64,000 nt of DNA from contig OU744446.1 of NCBI GenBank assembly GCA_916610825.1, positions 27,356,445-27,420,444 of the forward strand, read 5' to 3'. Shown one piece after another: positions 46,281-58,200 of the stretch. Position 1 is the stretch's first letter. Each line of letters starts with the position of its first letter. This stretch comes from Haliclystus octoradiatus. Lineage: Eukaryota; Cnidaria; Staurozoa; Stauromedusae; Haliclystidae. Below the pieces are notes generated by a model. The model made no database searches and was not told the origin of the DNA. It saw nothing but the letters and a program-made list of their open reading frames with translations. The translations under genes and the position numbers were made by a program.

Positions 46281-49200
46281 ATGCCACCAAAAAAGAAGGA
46301 AGAGGTTAAGGCACCTGTTTTACTTGGACGCTTTGGTACATCCCTGAAAATTGGCATTGTAGGAATACCAAATGTTGGGTAAGAATTTTAAGAAAGCTAG
46401 CTAGATGAGATGAGCCGGTTGACGATATACCGTGACCCAAGCCCCAGGATGCCTTAAATATCAAATGTAGTTTACCGTACCATGATTGTAAGACTGTAGG
46501 CCTATTCACATTTTTTTTTCAATCTACTTTACTAACTCCAGTAGCAGGGATAGAATTGCGTGGAAGGACCCTTACGTGTCCTTCCATAGGATACTCTCAT
46601 AATCCATAGTCCAGTTCCGAAGCATATCTCTCTATTCAACACGATTAAACAACTTTATTTGATGAAAAACTTCGTTTAAATGCCATTTTTCAATTAAGTT
46701 TGTGTTTGCGTACGGAAAAACCAGTAAAGTAACTTAATTATAAGAATGTCACACAGCAATATATGCCCACAAAGTTATAACCTGATAAGTATTTAGTAAA
46801 TAACTGTTCACAGACTGGGTTGACCTTATAGCTAGCTTGATTGAATTGATCACGATGTATTTATGTATTTATTGATGCAGAGCACAAGCTCTCTGAAATG
46901 CTACCTGGCGATATCAGTGTTCCCCAATCTTATCAGCCCCACCGCCCCATAGAATTTTTGGTCTTTTCAGGGAGGCTTTAAGCAGGATTGTCAAGAATAA
47001 AATTAACGTTGAATTAAACAAGCGCAAAGAAAGAAACAAACAGCAGAGATCTTTTCCCATCCGTCAGGAAGCTCTTTGAACCCCAGAAAGTATTTTACAG
47101 TCAATAGTTGGTATCAAACATGTAGTCCGGTAGGCACAACTCTCTAGTTTAAAGCTCATTTTCTCATAACCGCCTTTTAGTGCAAAAAATCACTATCGTC
47201 CAAACAGAATGATTCCATACTTAGGCAGAAACAATCTCTTCCAATGTTGATTGAAAGCACAACTTCCTTGTGCATAAAATAATTAAACTTGACGAATTTA
47301 ACAGAGCATAACATAGTGAATAAAAAACAACAATAGGTGCAATCAGCAAGCAACAACAATGAGGGTAACAATTAACAACCATGTGTAAACGTGACAGCGC
47401 TAGAACTACGTGCCCGGAAGCACAACACACCAGCGAGCGGACAAAATCGCAAGACCACATCATCGATCTTGATAGAAACAGAACCACGATGCTAATAACT
47501 AGTGGAACATTCTTGCGACACAGACACCATCTTTGTAAGGCGCGCAGGAGAAACTATCGGCTGAAATTTGGGTCTGCAGTATCCTTGGTTGAATTTTGAC
47601 TCCGTATGCGCGGATCTGAGCTGGCTGTTGGGGCCGCTTCGCGGCCCCTTGCCTGAGCTCGGGCCTCAAGTCAAAGCATTTATAAGTAGGCCTACAGCTC
47701 AGCAACAGTTCCAGAGTGCATAATTTCCATTATATACTTAATTGCTAGTTTTTTCAACCTTCTCTTGCTTCCTATTAATTTGCTATTTGAACACTGGCAA
47801 TTTCTACTGTCTTAGAATTTGACATAGTACAGGAGAAACTGTTTATAACATCACCTTTTATAATGGATTGTTTATAGCGTACAAATTTATTGCTCTCTGC
47901 ATATTTTAGTAGGTTTCCTCTTAATAATTATCGGTTATAGCGTCACTGTTTATTACGGATTATCTCTATAAAGTCTCTCGTTTTGCTTCCTGTGAAGTAG
48001 TAAAATTGTTTATAACGTCCCATTTGCATCAATATTTTTGTTTGCATTATCAAATATGAACCATATAGTAGTTTTTCAACAATATGAATGTATTTTGGAT
48101 GCAACGAAACATATAAAAGATTGCACTTTGTTCTGTGAACTATTTGAACATGCAATATCAAGATAGTAATTAAAAGTTTCTTCGAAAAACATTTTAGTAT
48201 GAAAGATAGCGGCAAAAAATCACGATTAAATTTGTTCCGATATTTCGACATTGCTGTTGTCATTTTCAAGGTTCTTGAATGTGGGAGTGGCATATTCCAA
48301 TATCAACATATAAAAACAACATCTTCACTGCGAAGAAAGTTATCATCAGTAGGCCTACTATGAAATTATCTTCTAAAATATCACAAAGGTTTTCTGCGAT
48401 CTGATTGGTCGAAAGAGCGTGCATGAAATCCTAGGGTAAAACATGGCTCCGAAAACCGGGAAAAACCGCTAGCTTCAAAAGTTTGATCTGTGATAAAATA
48501 CAGAAATTATAACTTTCCGATAACAATCCAATAAATATCTCAATTATGGCACCGATTTACAAAATGATATTTAGCTGAAGATCTCTATATTTATTGAAAA
48601 GCGTTGTAAATGAGTTGTTCGCCGTGCAGCATGCAAAATAAAAACACAGAATGAAAGACAATTATAGGCTACGCTGTTTCAAGGTAAACCTTAAATTTAG
48701 ATAACAATTAGTAGGCCTACATCAATTTCTAGAGAACTATGTACAATTTATAGGCCTATTACAGAAGTTCTTGTATGTGTCTTCCTTGATTCAACAATAT
48801 ATATCTTGTTGTGGGATTTCCTTTGCTTGGTTTATGAATTGAAATTGAATTTTAAATTGTGAATTCGTGAATTGAGAATCTGCCCTCGAATGAGATTCCG
48901 ACGTTTGTTTTATTTTAGAAAAGGGTTACCACACGCTTGCAAATGTTTGTATTCATATTTACTAAACTCGAAAAAGTTGGGAGACACTCAGGAAGCTAAA
49001 AATCACTTGCTCGGAGCTCGTGATTTATTAGCGCTTCACTTGTGTCTCCCAACATTTTCTAGTTTAGTAAATATGAATACAAACATGGCAAGTGTGTGGT
49101 AACCCTTTATTGAAACTGTATTCATGGTAAACACGGTAATGCCTTTTTGCCACATGTTTGCAATAAATTAGATCAGACGGATTAGATCAAACTTAGATTT

Positions 49201-52200
49201 AAATTGGATTAGATTTTGGAGGATTGGATCAGGTGCTATTATTATGGCAAGATCCCGGTCTACCGGACAGTACTTTTTATGGAATTTTTGATTACATCAA
49301 AATAATTGATTACAATAATAGCGTACAAAGATATTTATAGGCTACAGCTACAAAGTTAATTAAATACGAACTTAACAGTTAAGATGCGGTTTTATTGGTA
49401 TTTAAATACATCTCATGGAGACTTTTTGAAACTTTTCCTTTTTGAAACCTCCTCCATTGTAGACGGTAGATCATTCCACTTATGAGCACCAGCATATTGA
49501 AATTAGTGGCGATGGCTTGACTTGATGTATATGTCATTATGGGTGTGAGATCTTGTCTTGGTCGTATTTGGTTGTTGAAATATATGGGAGAGCAGAGGAG
49601 GAGCTAGATTGAATTTTAGTTTGCGAGTGAGCATCAGTTGGTGTGAGGTTATTCTGTCTCTGACAGAAAGCCAGCCAAGCCGAGTTTGCATATCAGAAAT
49701 TCAAGTGCGATAATAACAACAGAGTACTGCCCTCGTTCCTCTGTTTTGTAATCTCTGGAGGCGATCAAGATGTTGGACTTTGCAATTCCCCCATGCGACA
49801 GTGCAGTAATCAAAGTGTGGCAAAACAATAGAGATGTAAATTAATTGAGCTGATTCTTGCGGCATGAAAGGTCTTATGAATTTGAGGACACCCAACCCTC
49901 TATTGATTTTCTTAATTATGCAATCAATATTGTCATCAAATAGCAGCAAATATAAGGCAGGGAGATATTGGACAGTATGATCTATTTAGATGTAGTGGAG
50001 TAACTTTTTAGCTGTAATTTAACAAAGATGTACATTGCGGCTATAAGTCAATTTTCTGCGAAAATGATCTATTTATCTGTGATTGAAAAAGAAAAGATTT
50101 TATATTCCTTTAAAATGCAATGTGAAAATTCATTGATATTATATGCTTGCTATAAGTTTCATTTCCTAAATCTTCATATGTGCCTCTGTAAGTAGTTGGT
50201 CTGTGCTACATGTCTGCTATTTTGTGGCAAAATTTAGATAAAAACTTATAGCAGATTGGTTAAAAATATATACAAATATATGCATCCAGATTATCAAGAT
50301 TAAAATTAATGGTCTGTGCCTTTTGGGATATTGGCCACACAGTTCTAACAAATTCTGCAGTTTTGGCTTCTGGAATCTTATAACATTTTCAATGTTTTTC
50401 TTCCAAATTTTTTGTTGAGGTGTGGCCTATAATCAGAAAATGATTAATTTTCTTCTGAATTTGCTCTATCCTTCGGGCATCTAGGATCCCAGGATCCTCA
50501 CTTTTGTTGGACCTTGATTCTGGACTTGCACTGTTAGCCTACACACTTTCCTGAGTGAATCATTGTGCATACGAGAATCTCCTCTTTTCAATTTTTATAT
50601 ATTGAATTTATTCAGAAAGTCAACATTTTTCAATGTTCTCACAAAGAGTGAAGCTCATGCTGAAAACTATCCATTTTGCACTATAGGTAAGCATACCACC
50701 AAATTATATTGATCTATTTGTCAAATCAATCAATGAATATAGCCTAGTTAACAAAATCATGATTTCAGTCTTGACCTAAAAGTATACTACAAATCTTAGT
50801 GGAATGTATTCAGAATAATTATATTCAAGTTGTTCAATTTGATTTGTTAAAAGGGGAAAATTGACCGATAGCCGATACAACCTTGGGTTGATTCAGGCTT
50901 AGCAGATTTTAAATTCACAGCTTCAAGTTTCAGGCTTTCGACATCAGCAAATCCCTCGAAACCAAAATAACAACAAACAACAACCACAGTTTTTTATTAT
51001 AGTAGTGTTTGATTAAAAGGAAGTTGGAAATACCTGCATTGTTGAATATTTTTGTATGCATTTTACTGCTATTTCATCATATCAAGGAAATCAAATTTGA
51101 GGAGATTCTTTTTTCTTTTTGATGATACCTTTGTAATACTTTATGAAACATTCATATTTTTATATTTATCAAACCATGATCAAACTAATTGATTTTTATT
51201 TCTTATTTCTAGATCCCAATGAAAGTAAGTACAACTTTTGTTCCACATAAATTAATTCTTTTTATTGTAGCTTAAATATTGTGCCACTTAACATGTAATT
51301 AATTTTGAATAACAAATTGAATTTATTTAATCTCGACCTCCAAACTGAAGCATAAAAAATTGTTGATCATCATGCAATGATTATCATCATCATGAAATTG
51401 TTTGTTAGTTTAGTTATGACTAAAATGTGTGTAAGCATGTAAACTGGACTTGATATTTTATTTTAACTGGACTTGATGTGTCTGACTTGATATTTTATTT
51501 TAACTGGACTTGATGTGTCCGACTTGATATTTTATTTTAACTGGACTTGATGTGTCTGACTTGATATTTTATTTTAACTGGACTTGATGTGTCTGACTTG
51601 ATATTTTATTTTAACTGGACTTGATGTGTCTGACTTGATATTTTATTATTTGGAATTGTTTGATCACTTCACTTATACTTATTCCCTGTTATTAAATGTA
51701 TAATTAAATCTAATTGACCTATAGGTCGTGTTGCTGTGCCAGATGAGCGATTTGATTTTCTTTGTGAATATCATAAACCAGCAAGGTAAGTAATGATAAG
51801 TATGTGACTTGTTAATGCTTTAACAGTAAGCCATAGTAGCAACGTATGTACTTGCTTTTATTAGTTAAACGTTCTTAATTCTGACATCATACCTGGGAAT
51901 TCCCCAGACTCCTATTGATTTTCATGTAGGCTACAAATGTTATTCGTAATAGTAATAGTTCTGTATCTTTTAAACATCTCAAATAATAAAACACTTCCGT
52001 TTACAATGTTGATCAATGTTGATTGTCAGTCATCAGTATGTAGCCTAAGTGGAACAGATATGGTTCTGTTTATGAGCCAGACATGCGATTGTTCAGTCTT
52101 AGGGTAGCCTGCTCGCAGACTCACTGTCAATATGTAATCTTGGTAAACAGTAGAGTCTGCTAACTCGAGGACAAAAGCTTGCCTTTGCTAAATCAGCACG

Positions 52201-55200
52201 GGGCGTGGAAATTGGTTGCCTCGCTTTCGCAAAGAATGCTTGGCCACGGAAGTCAAGCCCAGAAAAAGACCAATGACTCCAATCATATTTATTATTAATT
52301 TACTTGAAACTCATTTACAGTTAATATTTCACAATTAATTTTAGGGAAGATATGTAGTTTTCAATAAATCTGAAATTCGAATTTAACATCAGTAATGATC
52401 AAATGGTCTACTGCATTAATTCATGCTTCATCGGAATTAAACTTGAGCCGCTACGAATTTGAATTAGCCGCGTGATAGACTTATTTTGTCGAACGAACGA
52501 AGCAAATATAGAGTAATCGTAATGAAAATAAGAAGACAACGAAAGACAGTGGCTCAACAATAGCTTCCTTTCTATAGCCATTAAGTAATACGGCTGAACT
52601 AAAGTGTTTGTTGTTTGTTGAATTAAGTTTCCTTCCCATGTTGTTTTCGTGTCGCGCCTCTCTGCTTGTAATAGCTTTTTAATAAAAACGCTGTCCAAAA
52701 CATTTCATACATTTATGAGACTAATCAGAGATATAAATATAAATAATTGATGCAATTACGACCCAAATTACGACAGTTAATGGTTCCAACACATCTTGGA
52801 AATGATATTAATTCTCAATTGTTGGCATTGAAGTTTATCGCAAATGTTCGAAACGATTTCGAAAGGCATTAAGTTTTCTGAAAAATGACAAGGAAGAGGA
52901 GTTATTGCAGCCTAGCCCACCAAGCCTCTCTTTGAAATACTCTTCGCTGATTCGTCGCCAGAAAATCTTGGCGTCGAATCACAGCCCTTGTATAAGACAA
53001 TAGTTTTTACGCCTTTCCACGCCCGGTGCTGATTCAGCAAAGGCAAGCTTTTGACCTTGAGTTAGCAGACTCTACTGTTTACCAAACTTACATTTTGACA
53101 GTGAGTCTGCGAGCAGGCTAGTCTTGGGGCTGATTTCCGTCTTTTTCTGCCTTTATAAACTCTAAAAAGGTGTCTTTTTCAGTCTATTTTCAGTCTAAAT
53201 CCTCAGTTTCAACTCTAGTTTCAAAGTCTATTTACAACATTTCTACTTTCATGTCTGATGAGCCCATAATTGTTGCTCTCGAGGAATGACTAGGCAAACT
53301 CCCTTACCCTGTGTAATTACGTTAGACCTACAACACACAGGCTAGTGGAACTTGTGGGTAAAAGTCAACCCACTCAATAAATAAGAAGGGTTTGACAACA
53401 AAACCACAAAACTAGTAACTTTATAAAACTGATTTCATGCTTCCATCGGCTTAACACGTTCTGCCTCCTTGCAATTGGCATGGTATTGCTGTGATAAAAT
53501 CCCATCGAGTGACTCATGGTCACATCTGATTGGCCTTTCACAATTTGAGACGTGAAGAATGACTTTTTGTAGGAAGTTTCTTTAGCGCATGTGGCTCTCA
53601 GTTTTATGGAGCAGAACATGGGGTAAATCACAGAAGAATGTCCTCTCCAAAAATATTGTTTACAGTCAGTTGAGAAAATGTTGGTAATTCTTTCCTCTCC
53701 CTACATCACATCATAATACTGTTTACTGTAAGATTACCAGTCCATTCTCATCAACATTGATTCTCTCTTTTACGTTTCTATTAGCAAAGTTCCAGCCTTT
53801 TTGAGTGTAGTTGATATTGCTGGTTTGGTAAAAGGAGCTCACGAAGGACAGGTATGTTAATGAAAACCACAAACAGAGTTTAACAGATCAATATAAAACT
53901 TAAATTTAATAATATTCATGCTGTGCTGTGACTAAACGTTTCTAAAATGGAGCCAATCACTTAAATAGAAAGAATTAAAATCCTGATACTGTATGCAACA
54001 ACAAGCCTATGTGTGTCAATCGATCTTTTAGATAGGAAAACGAATGCAAAGAACAATCCAGGAATTCATAAACATTTGGAGCCATGTAACGTCCATGAAC
54101 TGTTCATCAACTCCTGAAGTGTTTTTTTTTGCAGGGGTGGTAGTCAAATCATTTTTAGCCTACTCCTCCAATATTTGTCTGATAGATTTTGCAATTGTTT
54201 ATGTAATGTTTTGTAATGTGATTAAATGTGATTATAGGGTCTTGGCAACTCTTTCTTGTCTCACATTGGAGCCTGTGATGCCATCTTTCATATGTTAAGT
54301 GAGTTGCTACATGCAAATTGTTTTCTTTCATGATTTTGAATATTTAATATCATAATTAGGTTATTACTAGTTATATAGCAGATGGATTGAATGATATTAA
54401 CAACTTTTGACCATGAAAGTATCCCATTCATAATGCAACATATAGGTTCGGGATGTTGACTGAAACAAGGCACTACATTCAGAGGGCCATTTTCACCGGT
54501 ATAGAACTCCTGCAAGTGTACAGTTTTTTGCAATAATTCAAAAAGAAACTCGGGTAGCTCCATTTCTTTTCACCTTGAAAGTATACTTTTACATCAACAA
54601 CATAAATTTAAAGAAACAGTGTGAATTTTGAATATTTAACTGAAGAAAGTGTCTAAAAAAGTTTTGATTAGTTACAAAATTAAGTAAATTTTATCCACAG
54701 ATTTGCCGATTTATGTGTCTTATAATTTTACAAATACTTTTATACCCAAATGTTTGTGTTGCTCCATTGGAATATATGACCGTTGATCTGTATTTGTGTC
54801 TTTCCGCTGAAAAATTATTGTTTTTATTCCGTAAAATAAAATTGTACGAGTCTAGATTTTATTCTGGAAATTTAAAAAAATTCAACAGAAGGAAGATTAT
54901 GGCTCTCCTGTTCCAAAATAATACAATTGAATATTGTAGTTTAGTTTTGAATAATAAATGCAATTTGATGATATATCAATATTTATTCCCAACTTCCACA
55001 AACCTGGCTGGTAGCTTTTTCCACCAGAATGGCCAGCTAATTATTGCTAGCCTTTTGAAAGCGTGTATGCGTTGTTTGGACCGATGTCTTGACCCGGTCA
55101 GAAATCAAATAGTCCCCTGCCATTGATTGAATCTGAGACCCCTGGACAAAGTTCTACAGTCCTAATTAACTTTTTGTGTTAGGGCTACAACTCTGAGTTT

Positions 55201-58200
55201 CTTTGCAGGGGCATTTGATGACAGTGATGTGACTCATGTTGACGGTGAAATCAATCCTGTCCGTGATATCGAGACCATTATGGAAGAATTAAGGCTAAAG
55301 GTATGACATATAAAATGTTTACCCTATGTATCTTTAATATAATTTTGCATAATGAACCCATCTATTTCTCCTTCGAGGTTACTATTGAAAATAGAAATTT
55401 TGCATTTGAAGGATACTTGCCAAGAACGTTATGTATAATATGCTAGATAGCTAGATACTTCTTCCACCGTGAATTGCCTTTTTAATCAAATTGCTTCTTT
55501 TGAGATTTCATATCAGTAGATCATATCTTCTTCATTGTACAATAACATCTCTCTGTCTCTTTCATTATTCAGGATGAAGCATACCTATCTGAGCGAATTG
55601 TAAGTTGATGTATAATGGTTTTACATATGCAATGTGTGTTTAATTAGCTCTTTGGAATTCTCATTTATGTAACACTTTATCTGCCATAGTTTGTTAATAT
55701 GGATTCTTAATTTCTTTGCAATGGAGAACACTGGCAGTATAGTGTAACCCGCTTGAGTGAAATTTCAGTTTATCTGCAACCTGGTTTTGAAACCCATATA
55801 AACTATGTTGTAGTCAATCCTTGTTAAACAATTTTAGATAAGTACAAATTTGAATAAATGCACTGAAAATGGTTGCCAGTTCTGACTTGCACTTAAGCGG
55901 GTATCACTGTATATATATACAGATATGAACTTCTTTTAGAGTTCATCGATGATCTTCTTTAATTTATATTGGACATGACTCCAATGTAGATGTAATTGCC
56001 TGTAGGCCTACTAGCTGTGCAGTACCTATTTCCCAAGTCTGGTAAACATGACCATTATACTTGCAATGATCATGGGAAATGTGTTATTAATTGTTACTTA
56101 CTTATTCACTGGTAGGCCTAGTAGTCACTGATCTTTCATGGATTGAAGTACAACAAACTTAAAATTCAATACTTTTTTATTTAGGTATCGTTGGAAAAAT
56201 CAACCGTTCGTGCTGCAGACAAAGCAAAACTTGCCGAATTTGTAAGTAAATGTGTGAATTAAAAGGAAGCAATGAACAATCAAAGCTTTAGTTGCTAAGA
56301 GTTGGATATTCATAACTGTGTTAATCCTTGCGACTTTTGAAATAAAATGTAAAGTCTACCCCAATGCTCATGCAAAGCTGCTTCGCTGACACTGCATTGG
56401 CTTTTTGAAACCTTGATAAGTTTATCTTGGAAACTAACTGCGTGATTGTCAAGAGTTTTCACAACAGGTAGTTAAACTAAAGAACTTATCCAATCTATAA
56501 GTAATTGTAAAAACCATAACTGAGAAACTTTTAAAAACAAACTTATCACAACAAATGTCCACATTACCAATTCGTTAGGTTAGTTAGGTTCATTTTTTGA
56601 GTGAAGTTGGTAACTTTTGCTTAAGATATTCAACGTTCATGATCAGCTCAAGAACTCAAGTTTTTCGCAGGGGATATGCCAAACAGAATCCATGTGTATG
56701 TTGATGTATTGTATGTCACCTCATTATGTTGAATAGTGTTTCCATGTTCATTTTGCTTGCACTGTAGTGTATGTAATATTCTCCACTTTTTCCTTCAGGA
56801 AATTTTGAAGAAAATACACAAATTTGTGTCTGAAGAGAAAAAACATGTCCGCTTCAACAGAGAATGGACTAACCTCGAGGTTTGTGACTTGTAGGGTTTC
56901 TATTTGAACATCCAAATCAACTTTGTGATTGCTTTGTGATCATGCTGACATTGATTGGTTTTGTTATTTAATTTGCTCAGATTGAAATACTCAACAAGCA
57001 TCTGCTGATTACTGCTAAACCCTTGCTATACCTTGTAAATTTATCAGAGAAAGATTACATTCGCAAGAAGAACAAATGGTAATCATCTATTCTCATAGTT
57101 TGTTTGTAATTCTTAATTATAAGTAGGCCTAATTGTTATAATTGTTTAGCACAAGATATCTAAGGATTTCTGAATGGCACCTTTTGAAGTTTCAAGCGAA
57201 TAAAATTTTGATTGTGCTTTTAATACAAAATTCAATGAAACTTTAAGATAATGCGCCTCAGTTATTGCTCCTGTTTTCTTTCTGTCCATCCACGACATAT
57301 CAGTTATAATAGCTGCAATACTGTATTTAAGGTCAGGTTGTTTGATTAAGAATTCAATCACTTGTGCAAGTCAGAGCCATCTATTTACAAGAGTTGGGAC
57401 ACTCATGCCATTTTTATTTTTTGGCCTGGACCCGAGCACGTTTTTAACAGCAGTGCGCATGTGCAAGAGAAAGTTTTGTTTTTTCTTAGCCATTTTGGAA
57501 CTGTGTGAAATGGTTTGCGATCGTTTAACAAGAGTAATATAAACATTTATTAGTTGTCTTTCTCCATATTTATTTGCTGGACTCTCAAAATAAGAATAAA
57601 AATTTACTTCATGTATACTTTATTACTTTGTTATCGATCTCATCATCATGTTGCTCGAGAGTAAATCAGATCAATGCTATTGGAATTGCTAAATGGACAA
57701 GGAGTTTGTGGAGTATGGACTACATCTCTTACTCTTTTACGCTTATTCTTCGCAGTCAAAGACAACTTTTTTCTCGTTCTTGTCCCCAGTTGGAATAGTA
57801 AACAATATTTTATTTCGCATACTATTTCGTCTATTAACACAACAATTAATAATTTAATAGCCTATGTTTGTTTTCACTGATAAAAGTTGTATTTTTACGC
57901 GCACTTCGCTTAAAACAGGAAACCTGGTGCCAAAAGAACAAGAACCCTGGTACTGAAAGTACGAAAATGGCGTCCAAAAAGTCACGTGAATGGCATCTGT
58001 CCAATAGGAGATGATAGCGGCACATGAAAGCGTGTCCCAACTCTTGTAAATAGATGGCTCTGGTGCAAGTGGGTTACTTGAATTTGCACCTACAAGTTAT
58101 ATTGAACAACAGGCAAAAATTTAACTGCTGAATGAAATCCCGAGTTTAGTAATGCAATTGGAGTTTGCTGTTTAATCGTGAACGAGTGACTATAAATCCC

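Noticed and set aside
54713-55126. 137-codon frame in OLA1 intron 6
   Set aside because: Low-complexity hydrophobic composition, no family, and within a well-supported intron.
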